The notes: a model not told the origin generated them from the sequence alone. A stretch of 15,000 nucleotides of DNA from Jimgerdemannia flammicorona (GCA_003990745.1 RBNI01003898.1:1-15000); one strand, 5' to 3'; shown: positions 1-8,900, numbered from the stretch's first letter. Translations and numbers: made by a program.

Positions 1-208
1 TGAAGTTTGTCCCACTTGTTGTAGGTGTGGAGGTCAAATTGTCCTTGTACGTCAGGTTCAATTCTCTCCAGATTGTCAGATGGTTCAGAATAAATTCCAG
101 TTCAGAGGTTGGGCTTTATACCAACTTATAGGAATTCGCAGAAGGGTTTGTAGCGGGGTGAGGAAGCATCTTGAAGCGGAATTGGATTGTAAACTGCTGC
201 TACCAAGT
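1..208 (-). mobile_element. 5' end of the internal region of a minus-strand gypsy-type element (body outside window)
   Basis: On the minus strand this follows directly from the LTR at 209-1043 and is the counterpart of 5012-5230 in the plus-strand element: the two align almost end to end, with the plus-strand copy changed mainly C to T or G to A. It holds the primer-binding area and the 5' leader or start of gag. A short frame shared by both copies (ELEFIL... in each) suggests that coding sequence starts here. It keeps several CpG sites that are TpG, CpA or TpA in the plus-strand copy, so it is the less decayed version. The rest of this element lies left of the window. Confidence 0.75.
194..205 (-). 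other. putative primer-binding site
   Basis: Three bases inside the LTR end, the minus strand reads TGGTAGCAGCAG. The first seven bases are complementary to the ...GCTACCA 3' end typical of fungal initiator Met-tRNA; the match is weaker after that. The plus-strand element has the decayed equivalent TAATAGTAGCAA at 5014-5025. Position and the TGG start support a PBS; the tRNA identity is a guess. Confidence 0.45.
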
Positions 209-1043
209 TGTAAGAGGGTTACTTTTTAGGGTAACCATTATGTAGTTCTGGAAGGGGTTTCTGGAAGTTCTAGATATTCTGGAAGACCATTTTCTTATGG
301 TCAAGATCAATTTCGTATAGAGTACGTCCTCTACGCTTATTGATTTCAAGATCGGGTTGACATCTCAACCAAAGTCCTTTTTCGGACTAGTTCTGGATGT
401 TCAGGATTTTCCATATTTCAGGAAGTTCGAGAAACTAAGACCAGCTTAGTTGAATTGGCATATCGCTGCAGACAATATCCAATTAGGAAATTTCGTGATG
501 GGGTTAGGAGTAGGACCTAACAGGGAGTGGGTTTACTTAAGAGTTGTTTGGGGGTTATTAAATAGGTTTATTCGCTATTCATAATATTGCTATACTAGGA
601 GTAGTTGTGTGAGGGGGTATTGTGGGGAAGTGCTCAAGAGTTGTGTTCGGATTGTTCAGGTCTGAGATTCTGAGGTCTGGGGGAGGGGGTGTGGCTCAGT
701 TGATAATGGCATTCCAAATGTCAGCACGGATGTGGTTGTAGATCTCAGTAGTCATGTTTGTGTGTTTGGAAGTTGTGGTTGTTATTTGTTTTGGTTCTCT
801 GTTTCGATATGTCTCGGGGCTGGGTATATATGCATTTGTTCTGGATTGGTAAGATCCCATTTGTGTGAATCTTGTGTTCCGTGACTTGGTATTGACTCAG
901 CTTTGTGTGCTGTGACTTCTGTTTGACTCAGCTTCATGATCTTGCAGGTGATTTCCAGATTTGTTCGAAGATTGTGTGTGATTTCGGTGGCTTGTTCAGA
1001 GGATGACATGTGGTTTCTGTGGCTTGGAGGTTGTGCGCTTACA
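209..1043 (-). repeat. short-form LTR (LTR-1), 835 bp, 5' LTR of the minus-strand element
   Basis: The LTR begins TGTAAGAGGG and ends GCGCTTACA, giving TG...CA ends with inverted termini TGTAAG/CTTACA. 209 to about 680 matches the ends of the LTRs starting at 10029 and 13230 and, inverted, the LTR at 1178-5011. About 685-1043 matches the other LTR end (12937-13229, and inverted 1178-1510). Compared with the long LTRs it lacks a central block of about 1.23 kb that holds a reading frame and the TATAAATA box; the join lies in a G-rich run near 675-690. A conserved TATATA (825-830, usable on the minus strand) remains. As the 5' LTR of a leftward element it stands head to head with the LTR at 1178. 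Confidence 0.85.
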
Positions 1044-1177
1044 ATCTATCTTACATATAAGCTAGATAGAATGTTGGTGAGTAGAGAAGAGGTGTATTGT
1101 CTTTACTTTCAGATTTGCTATTGGTATATCTTTAATAGATTATGGTACTATATATTGTAGAGTTATAGTATACTGAT
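1044..1177. other. spacer between two head-to-head LTRs
   Basis: These 134 bp separate the outward-facing 5' LTRs of two oppositely oriented elements. No repeat, RNA gene or coding frame is recognisable. An open frame that runs into it from 936 is only a read-through of LTR sequence. It is probably a remnant of the original target DNA. Confidence 0.5.
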
Positions 1178-1353
1178 TGTAGGTGCACAACCTCTAAGCC
1201 ACTAAAACCATATATCACTCTCTGAATAAATTAGGAAATTATGCAAGATTATGAAGCTGAGTTAAACCAAAGTCACAGAGTACAAAGCTGAGTCAACTCA
1301 AAGTCATAGAATATAAGATTTATACAAATGGAACCTTACCAATTACAACTAAA

Positions 1354-1363
1354 TATATATATA
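1354..1363 (+). promoter_or_regulatory. TATA-like run upstream of the U3 reading frame
   Basis: An alternating TA run lies about 160 bp before the ATG at 1524. The counterpart TATATATGCATTTG block is conserved in LTR-1 (about 825-838) and LTR-3 (about 13079-13092), read inverted. It could serve the LTR frame, or be the only TATA left in the short LTR. This is sequence resemblance only. Confidence 0.3.
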
Positions 1364-1523
1364 CTGAGCACTCAGATATATTGAAATAGAGAACTACAAC
1401 AAACTAAACAAACAATCACAACTCTTGAACAAATATACAACTATGATCACTGAGATCTACAATCACATCCATACTAATATTTGGAATATCATTATCAACC
1501 AAGACATACCTCCTCTACCCCCT

Positions 1524-3130
1524 ATGAATATCTATAATCTGACACCCCTCTACTTTATAAAAGTCTGATAGAATGCTTTGAATATATTCAACAAAGTCTA
1601 CTGAATCAGACAAATCTCAAGCTATTATCAGATTGGCCACCTTCTGGAAGATATGGTTGAACACTACTATGATATAGATATTACTTAGATGTCTCAACAC
1701 CAGAAACTCATCACCTACAAATACTGAGAACTCTTTTATAAGTATAGCACCTTTATTCTCTACCTCCAAGTTACTACTACTAAAATAGTTACTACTCTGT
1801 CCTATGGCTAAATCAATAATATAGTATAAGAACTTAACTACAAGTATATTGAGTATGTTCAAACTACAGATAGAACCTTCTTATACTCTGATGACTATAT
1901 CCTGCAAATACCCCAAGTTGGATATACCATAAAGGATATCTATAATATAATCTAGTTTGATAATAATAAAGTAGAAGATAACAATCTCTTTGATACTGAC
2001 ATAACCTCCAGCTAGTGCTCTGAATGAGTCAATCCAGATAAGATTCAGATGGGATTCAAATCCCATCTAGATAGATTTGCATCAACTATTGTTTTGATTT
2101 CCAAATTAGATAATTAAATGTTTACATCAATAACTCAATGAATAATCATCCAAATTTAATGATCTTAGTATCATTTGAAAGCCCTTAATAAGACCTTTCT
2201 AATTATACTAAGAATATTAAAATTTGATTATGCGTTGCTGAGATAGTAAGGAAAACATTCTATTTGATGAAATTTCCAAAATCAGCAAATTGAAGAATTT
2301 CCAAAATTGGCAATTTAGACATTTTCCTTCATAACTCAGCAATGCATGATCCAATTTCAATGTTCTTGGTATCATTAGATAGACCTTATTAAGAGCTTTC
2401 AAATGACACTAAGATCATCAAATTTGGATGATTATTCATTGAGTTATTGATGTAAATATTTAATTGTCTAATTTGGAAATCAAAACAATAGTTGATTTGA
2501 ATCCATCTGAATGGGATTCAAATCCCATCCAAGTTAATCCAGATGGGATTCAATCCAAATCAATCTGAATTCAATCTGGATTAAATTGACTCATTAGGAG
2601 TACTACCTTCAGCCAAAGATCTCTACCAGCCCTGCTAACTTTATCAATAAACTTACAATAGTTTATAACCATCTATGAGATCTATTGAGATAATGACCAC
2701 TGGTATAAGTATCAATCTATATTCACACCTGACTATTTTAACTACAATAAAGAGATCAGAGAACACAACCTATATCTCTAGATAACTCTCAAGATTGAAC
2801 CAATAACTCTATCTTCTGAGTATATAAAATAAGTCATAACTGCCAGCATACTATAACTCTACAACTCATAGTACTATTACCTATAAAAGGTATACAGATA
2901 GCAAATTGGATAAAAGTGAAGATAATATACCCCTTCTTTACTCACTAACTCCATATCTAGTATATAAGATAGATGATATTATTCTATAGAATGATGACAT
3001 AGTTCTAATATATTATTATCTGAGCAAACAGAGAAAAGTAATCTAAGAATCACTCTTCTTAGATAACTACTTTATCAGAGATGATATCATTGATGGTAAT
3101 GTCATCAAAGACTACTCAGATAGTATCTAA
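1524..3130 (+). pseudogene. LTR-internal (U3) reading frame, about 340 codons, unknown function, copy in LTR-2
   Basis: The ATG follows a C-rich run, and the conceptual frame begins MNIYNLTPLYF and ends in a TAA at 3128-3130 upstream of the TATAAATA box. The 0.6-kb MITE at 2010-2608 splits it. The LTR-3 copy (10706-12920, minus strand) shows the same start, length, acidic middle and end, so the frame belonged to the ancestral long LTR. Stops fall at codons derivable from CAA, CAG, CGA or TGG. One codon is CAA here (1767-1769) and TGA in the other copy, which points to an ancestral CGA. It runs in the gag-pol sense. I recognise no domain; an accessory protein, or a captured gene fragment, are both possible. 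Confidence 0.6.
2010..2608. mobile_element. foldback MITE, about 599 bp, inside the LTR reading frame
   Basis: The two halves are inverted copies of each other with arms of about 290 bp meeting near 2295. Outer ends are AGCTAGTGCTCTGAATGAGTCAA and, inverted, AGGTAGTACTCCTAATGAGTCAA. Each arm holds a TGGGATTCAAATCCCAT near-palindrome (about 2049-2066 and 2512-2529). The corresponding place in LTR-3 (near 12435) is uninterrupted (GACCTCAAGCC), which proves a separate insertion. Flanks are CATAACCTCC and TCAGCCAAAG; any target duplication is short (perhaps two to four bases) and not resolved, so the superfamily is open. There is no transposase frame, so it is non-autonomous. Confidence 0.85.
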
Positions 3131-3321
3131 ATCTATAGATAGCTTAGCAGTCATTAGTATAGTTAGATTAGCCCTATATAATATAACTATATACTGACTC
3201 AGTAGTCAGATGATCTCTTGATATATTAGTTTACACTTATACTACATAACTGCATTCTGACTCAGTAAGGCACTAAAGTACTATATCCATATTTAGTATA
3301 GTCCAGATAGTTTCTCATTAG

Positions 3322-3329
3322 TATAAATA
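3322..3329 (+). promoter_or_regulatory. putative LTR TATA box
   Basis: TATAAATA followed by a C-rich stretch is conserved in all three long LTRs (inverted at 10505-10512 and 13741-13748). It lies just downstream of the LTR reading frame and upstream of the block common to all LTRs, so it probably marks the U3/R boundary region. It is absent from the short LTR at 209-1043. Confidence 0.5.
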
Positions 3330-3694
3330 CCCCTCTTCTAGACCTCAGAAACTTAAACTTGAACAGATCAGAATAGCTCACAACTTCTGAACACTTCTCT
3401 ATAATACCTCTTTATACAACTGCTCCTAGTATAGTAATATTATGAATAGTGAATAAATCTATTTAATAATCTATAAACCACTCTTAAGTAAATCTATACT
3501 CTGTTAGATCCTACTCCTAACCATATTATAAAATTTCCTAATTGAATATTGTCTGCAGTAATATGCCAATTCAACTAAGCTGGTCTTAGTTTTTTTAACT
3601 TCCTGAAATATAGAAAATTCTGAACATCTAGAACAAGTCCAAAAAAGAACTTTAGTTGAGACATTAATCTAATCTTGAAATCAATAAGTATAGA

Positions 3695-4876
3695 TTTTTT
3701 TTGGTTTTACGGACTCAGAGTTCTGCAGATTTTTATTAGAAGGGAATTTAGACTATATAGGCCAAAACCCTCCCCCACCACCCATCAAGCACTATCCCCT
3801 CATTAACCTAGGCTAGCTATTATCCAGCAGCTCAACTATACCAGGCATAGTAGAGTCTATATTGACCCACATCTCATTCTGTGCACCATACTCTCTCTAC
3901 TACCAGGGAGAACTCAGCCATATGCCAATGATCAAAAGTATATGCCCAAGACCCCAATGTATGTATAAGACCATGCCTAAGCCAAATAGAATAGCCTCTG
4001 CCACTCTAAAGAGAATGACAGATAAAGAAAAACTCTCATCAAAGTATATTACAGTAGGTAGGACCTGGTTCTTCCAGATAAGATAAGTAGAGAACTTATA
4101 CATGAGATGAGAGGAGACCCCCAATACTCCACTACTCAAGCCTGTAGGCCTTGATCATATTGTCATGTCAGCTCCCAGTTCTAGTTGAGTGTAGCTAAGA
4201 TACCTGAAATGGGTAGCCTCGGGCCCCCTGACTCCCCCCAACAACTGAAGCCCAATCTGCCAAATTGCCAAAAGAAGCCAAGAGTGACACCTACCACCTA
4301 ACTGCTCTGTACCAATCAAAAGGCCCCACCAAAGCAGTACCTACCCTAGCCCCAATAACCATTTCCAGCCTGGTACCCTACTAGTTTACTGTAATCGCCC
4401 TTCCTCCTATCTATGATGGCCATCTCTCCTCCCATCTCAATAATACTCAAAAAACAGTCACCTATGCCAGAACCATACTTGCTGGGAAGCTCACCAAAGC
4501 CAGAGGGCCCTATCACAGGCACTGAGGATCTGTAGATAACCTACACTAGGCACTTGATACTCAAGGTCAGCCAACTCCCTATATAACCCATGATGTATCA
4601 AGACAATACCTTGTTGGCAACAGCAAAAGGAAGAAGGTACCACATCAAAATGAGTATACTCCAGATGCAGTTGAAGGTACCAGAATCTGTGAAAAAGTAG
4701 AGAAGACACCAATCTGACACTGATAAAGAGACAACTCATCACTATTGCCCTCCTCCCACCATGTCTATGCAGGTACAGCAAACCAACCTGAGGTAGAGGA
4801 GGTAATAAAAGGGAAAGGGGACTTGGAAGGTTGCCTACCAAACCTTGTAACTAGTAAGGTAGTGGAGAAAAAAGTG
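3695..4876 (-). mobile_element. 1.2-kb poly(A) retroposon, copy 1
   Basis: It is inserted in LTR-2 and flanked by a perfect 15-bp direct repeat, ATCAATAAGTATAGA, at 3680-3694 and 4877-4891; the uninterrupted target is seen inverted in LTR-3 near 10153-10167. On the minus strand it starts CACTTTTTTCTCCACTACC and ends in AATAAA, a 3' segment and a tail of eight A. Long target duplication, poly(A) and a constant 5' end indicate mobilisation by LINE-type target-primed reverse transcription. It contains no reverse transcriptase, so it is non-autonomous. Both strands carry long broken frames. On the minus strand 4139-3900 holds a hydrophobic stretch (ending ...IIGIWLSSPW) that copy 3 also has; on the plus strand a Pro/Gln-rich frame runs from the ATG at about 4208. 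Confidence 0.85.
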
Positions 4877-5013
4877 ATCAATAAGTATAGAGAACATACT
4901 CTATATGAAATTGATCTTGACCTTAAGAAAATAGTCTTCCAGAATATCCAGAACTTCAAGAAAGTCCTTCCAGAACTATATAATAGTACTTTTATAAGTA
5001 ACCCTCTTATAAC

Positions 5014-5025
5014 TTAATAGTAGCA
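5014..5025 (+). other. decayed primer-binding site
   Basis: TAATAGTAGCAA follows the LTR end by two bases and equals TGGTAGCAGCAG of the minus-strand element apart from G-to-A changes. In this copy the site would no longer pair well with a tRNA 3' end. Confidence 0.4.
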
Positions 5026-5973
5026 ATTTATAATCTAATTCTATTTCAAAATACTTTCTCACCCCATTACAAACCTTTATGAGAATTTCTATAAGTTGAT
5101 ATAGAGTCCAATCTCTGAACTGGAATTTATTCTAAACTATCTTATAATCTAGACAGAATTAAATCTGATGTATAAGGACAATTTGACATTCATATTTGTA
5201 ATAAGTGAGATAGACTTTATCTACAAAAAGAAGTACTCTAATTAAATTAGTAGATAGGTAAAACTCTATATACTGAACTCTTTGCTCTATACCCTGTAAG
5301 TTAAGATGAAGAAGGTCTTATAGAAGTCTTCTTTACTCTTCTCAATAAGAGTTTTGTTAGCTCTATAAATCCAAGTAATCTAGGATAACCAGTAGCTATC
5401 TTTCTAGTCTTAGTTCCTTATAAAGCCCAAGCCTCAGTAGTTAAATTGCTCAGCTCTATCAACTATTACTATACCAGAACTAAGACTACCTTATACTACT
5501 ACGTCTAGAATTGCAAGGCCTATCATATTTTTAAAAAAGAAGCAAGAGAAATCCTTCATCAATAATCTGACCCTGAACCAGAAGTAGGCCTAGCTATAGT
5601 CTTATCTATAACCAAAACCAATACTGAATTAGATCAAACTCTTGATTTAAGCCTATCTGAAATCCAATATATAACTGATACTATCTACTTTGACACTGAA
5701 TAAATCCAACTACATAGGGACCAAAGTGAAGAGAAGGAGGAGTATCTCAGTAAATTCAATTCCAGATATACTACTGAAAGAGATATATCTCTATTAAGAC
5801 AAAATATACCTATACAGCAGTAGATAGTTATCTATCAAGCCCTTACTCCAGACCCATAACAGTTACTCCAGCAACTTATACAGACTCAAAGAATATCATC
5901 ATACTCTACACTAGTATCTCAAGTTATATCAGTAATCTTACTATCAGTAGTTTAACTATCTTCAGTATACAAC
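5026..5973 (+). other. leader and upstream gag-like coding sequence, decayed
   Basis: The first 200 bp match 1-208 inverted. From about 5110 a frame rich in K, N, S and L can be followed with many TAA/TAG/TGA interruptions and at least one frame change up to the ATG at 5974. This may be the N-terminal part of Gag or an upstream frame; no domain is recognisable. No separate gene or repeat is visible. Confidence 0.35.
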
Positions 5974-6940
5974 ATGGCAACCCAATAGATCTTAGATCTT
6001 ACAGCCCAGGTAGTTATAATGGCAGCAACCATTACTACCTTAGCTGAACAGACCCAACCAATCAAAAGTCTGAGTCTACCTATCTTCAAAGCTTTATTAA
6101 TATAGTTGATATCAATTTTGAAGCTAACCAATAGACTAATGGACAAGTTGCTAACTACCTTCTGACAAACAATCAAGACCACACTCTGGAACAACTCTTT
6201 ATTACTACCATAGCTTATATCTGCTAAGTTGTTATATTCTTTCAAGGACCTACTAAAGAATAGTAGTGAACCCTTCCTAAAAGACCTCTCATATAAGATA
6301 TCTGACCTATAGTCATTATTCAAAATATAGCAAATAATGGCCCCAGGATATAGAGACTACTCTATAGCCTCTGGACTTAAACAACTCATGATTACTCAAT
6401 ATTACAGTAAAACTCTGATTGCTAAATCTTGAGCTAAACTCCACAATCTCAAATTTGATATATATAGCAAAGAGGAATTTGAAACCTTCTATACAAACTT
6501 GAGTTACTCCTGAATACTATTGGCCTAGAATATATTACCAATGATGAAGCATGAAATAGTATAAAAGCAGACCATTTATTCAATATACTATCTGAATGAC
6601 TTATAAGAAAATCCAAGAATAAGAACACCCAGTTGGTTATAATTACCAACAATGGTACCTAATAAGAATCAAGACTATGGTTAAGCAAATTCTAATAGCT
6701 GGACCAATTCTGCCTTAAAGACAATTTAATAATAAGAAAAAAAACTTAGACCAAGAAAGAAGAATCCAAATATGAAGCATTCTGAGCTCTCTCTATATCC
6801 ACTCTTAGACACTCTGAAATCCTGAACTCATTCAGCTAAGTATCTTCAAGAAACTCACTAAAGGAGAAAGAAATGAACACTAAAGAAGTGGAGCATACTT
6901 CTATTACCAAAAGATAGAATATATGACCAGTACCTGCCCT
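5974..6940 (+). pseudogene. gag: gag (capsid-nucleocapsid) remnant
   Basis: The ATG at 5974 opens MATQ, followed by a stop where CAG is likely, then a stretch of Ala, Thr, Gln and Leu of the helical kind seen at the start of fungal Gag proteins. The frame shifts at least once between 6450 and 6560. The C-terminal part (about 6800-6940) reads in the same frame as pol and resembles gypsy Gag: NPELIQLSIFKKLTKGER followed by a zinc knuckle. The knuckle was Cys-X2-Cys-X4-His-X4-Cys. Here the first two Cys (6896-6898, 6905-6907) and the His have become Tyr by G-to-A or C-to-T changes, and only the last Cys (TGC) is left. No intact protein could be made. Confidence 0.7.
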
Positions 6941-7024
6941 AACTAAAACCCCCAAACAGTAATATAAGCAACTGTTACCACTCTATATCACCTCAACAAT
7001 CTGACTATCAAAATACTAGACTTT

Positions 7025-7430
7025 GTCAAGTTAAGGCCAACAGCCAAGGCCCTAACTAAAGAAAGTCAAAAAGTAGCTGGATATGACCTATATGTAGCTG
7101 AAAAAGCTATAGTTTTTAACTGAGAAGTCAAGTAAATCTATACAGAGATTAGCATTAAAATTCCTGAAGGATATATTAGAAGAATATACTGTCATAGCAG
7201 CCTAGTATTGAAAGAACTCTCAGTAGAAGAAGGAGTCATTAATGAAGATTATACAGGTGGAATTATTATCCTTATTCAAAACCATAGTTAGATACTATTC
7301 AAGATCTCTATTGATTTCTATATTACCCAGATCCTATTTGAGAAAATTGAATCAACTCTAATAGTCAAGGAAGTCTCTGAACTATTACCTGTCATCCAAG
7401 GATTCAGAGGATTTGGCTCATCAAATAAGA
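7025..7430 (+). pseudogene. dUTPase domain within the Gag-Pol frame
   Basis: About 135 codons match trimeric dUTPases, which hydrolyse dUTP to dUMP and PPi and limit uracil entry into DNA. Motif 1 is VAGYDLYVAE (7073 on). Motif 2 is altered (RIYCHSSLV against the usual PRSGLA type). Motif 3 is GVINEDYTGG (about 7232-7261), with the first conserved Asp now Asn (AAT, 7241-7243). Motif 4 is ITQILFEKIE. The glycine-rich motif 5 is GFRGFGSS (7400-7423). Internal stops are at 7121, 7133 and 7289. The domain is in one frame with the upstream zinc knuckle and with protease and RT downstream, so it was part of the polyprotein and not a chance insertion. The family call is firm; activity here is excluded. 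Confidence 0.88.
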
Positions 7431-7579
7431 CCCCAGCCTAATCTACTATGAATAAGGAAGAATAATTTTATAAGAAAATTGAAGATGGATTTATACCAAG
7501 TAGCCAATGCCCTCATGATATTGGAATATACTTTTTCCAAATGATCAATAATTGCTTCTCTTATATCAACAAACTAGTC

Positions 7580-7990
7580 TAAAGGAGAACCAATAGAAGA
7601 AAAGCTCCTATAACTGAAATCACTACTATTAGATCAGACAAACTGCTTACACTCCAAGCTTTCATCAATAGAGTACCTATCAAGATCATGATAGACAGTA
7701 GTGTCTTAGGCAACTTTATCAATAAAGAAATAGCCAACAGACTCAAGATTCTGACCTCTCTAGTACAACAAATCCAAGCAGTTGCCATAGCTGATAGAAT
7801 CTCACATATTATTAACAAGAAAGTCCACAACTTACCCTTCCAAATTGGCAACTACTGAGTATATGTTATACTCCAGATTGTACCACTTTCTGATAATAAA
7901 ATCATCCTTGAGATCCTATGGTTAAAATAAGAGAACTCTATAATTGATTGGGTTAACTATTCTCTAACTATCAAGAAAGGATGCCACAAC
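7580..7990 (+). pseudogene. retroviral-type aspartic protease domain
   Basis: The frame shared with dUTPase and RT continues with a retropepsin-like domain. The active site reads IMIDSSVLGNFI (Asp at 7694-7696); family members have Asp-Ser/Thr-Gly, so Gly has become Ser (GGT to AGT) and the enzyme would be inactive. About 65 residues later ILEILWLK...IDW matches the ILGMPWL...IDW signature that ends gypsy proteases. The protease would cut Gag-Pol into its mature parts. TGA and TAA codons interrupt it at about 7857 and 7927. Confidence 0.8.
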
Positions 7991-8221
7991 TTCAAACTAT
8001 AAGACAAAAAAGACCCACTCAGTTTTAGTAATCCTAGACTAAAGATTACTCATATCAATAAGCTACAACTCAAGAAACTAGCTAAGAAATGCCCTCTCTT
8101 TGCTATCTCCATCCAACTATCCAAAGAAGAATTCAAGAACCTTGAAGAAGACTTTTCTAAAGTTGACAGCTGTATCAGATCTTTACTTTAGAAATTCTAA
8201 GACATATTTCCAAAGAAACTC

Positions 8222-8900
8222 CCAAAAGGCCTATCACCTAAACAAGCAGTAGACTATGCCATCAAGACCACCTCAGATATCAAGCCTGCCTTTAAGTCAA
8301 TCTACTATATATCTTTAAGAGAAATTGATGTACTCAAGAAAGAGATTGATGAACTCCTAGAACAAGGATTTATCAGATCTAGTATATCACTATATAGTAT
8401 ATCAGTTCTCTTTGTTGTCAAGAAAGGAGAAGACTTATAAATATGTATTGATTACTATAACCTCAATAAATAGACCATTAAGAACTACTGCTCACTACTC
8501 CAAATCGATGAAATATTTGATAGGCTTACTAACCCACAATTTATAAGCTCTTTTGATCTAAAAAATAGTTACTAGCAAATTGTCATGAAAGAAGAAGATA
8601 TCTATAAAACAGTCTTCTGAACTTGCTATGGATATTTTGAGTTCTTGGTTATTTCTTTTGGCTTAACTAATGCTCCTATAACTTTCCAGATACTGATAAA
8701 TACCATCCTACACCCATATCTAGACAAATTTATTATTGTCTATATTAATGACATCCTAGTCTTTAGTAAAACTCTAGAGCAATATCTTAAACTCCTTGAA
8801 CTAGTACTACTGAAACTCTGAGAAAACTAACTCTTTGCAAAACTCAGCAAATATAAATTCCTTCTGAAGAAAATTCAATTTCTTGGATACATTATCATAC
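8222..8900 (+). pseudogene. pol: reverse transcriptase domain, Ty3/gypsy type
   Basis: Recognisable in order: a lead-in LKKEIDELLEQGFIRSS, the WICIDYYNLN block (with a stop for Trp), SSFDLKNSY with the first catalytic Asp at 8555-8557, GYFEFLVISFGLTNAPITF, YINDILVFS with the catalytic pair (8741-8767), and FLGYIIIPNGI (about 8880-8912). The first Asp of the YxDD box is Asn (AAT) by a G-to-A change. Stops such as TGA at the FRTRYG position and TAG for Gln fit CGA and CAG decay. The frame is the same as for zinc knuckle, dUTPase and protease. RT copies the element RNA into DNA in cytoplasmic particles. Confidence 0.93.

Larger units (their letters stand above)
1178..5011 (+). repeat. long-form 5' LTR (LTR-2), about 2.05 kb once the two insertions are discounted
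   Basis: It starts TGTAGGTGCACAACC, the inverse of the LTR-1 end, and ends CCTCTTATA, a decayed CCTCTTACA. It is in three LTR pieces (1178-2009, 2609-3694, 4877-5011) separated by a foldback MITE and a poly(A) retroposon. The pieces align in order with the inverse of 10029-13229 and parts of 209-1043. It contains, in order: a conserved 5' third with a TATATA run (about 1354-1363), a reading frame of about 340 codons (1524-3130), a TATAAATA box (3322-3329) and the region shared with all copies (about 3340-5011). Strong loss of CpG and CpA against LTR-1 shows heavy decay. Confidence 0.85.

Noticed and set aside
936..1160. Open frame of 74 codons on the plus strand at the LTR-1 edge
   Set aside because: It runs antisense through the LTR end into the spacer and is not kept in the matching part of the other LTRs.
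2045..2070. Short near-palindromes that could be taken for protein-binding sites or a CRISPR repeat
   Set aside because: They occur once per arm of the foldback element; there are no spacers or regular array.
4745..5017. Open frame of 90 codons crossing the retroposon edge and LTR end
   Set aside because: It spans an insertion boundary, so it is a chance fusion of antisense retroposon and LTR sequence.
5952..6323. Open frame of 123 codons on the minus strand
   Set aside because: It is antisense to decayed gag. C-to-T decay creates stops mainly in the sense frames rich in CAA/CAG and can leave antisense frames open.
7579..7851. Open frame of 90 codons on the minus strand with hydrophobic character
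   Set aside because: It lies exactly antisense to the protease domain, which has clear family motifs in the other strand.
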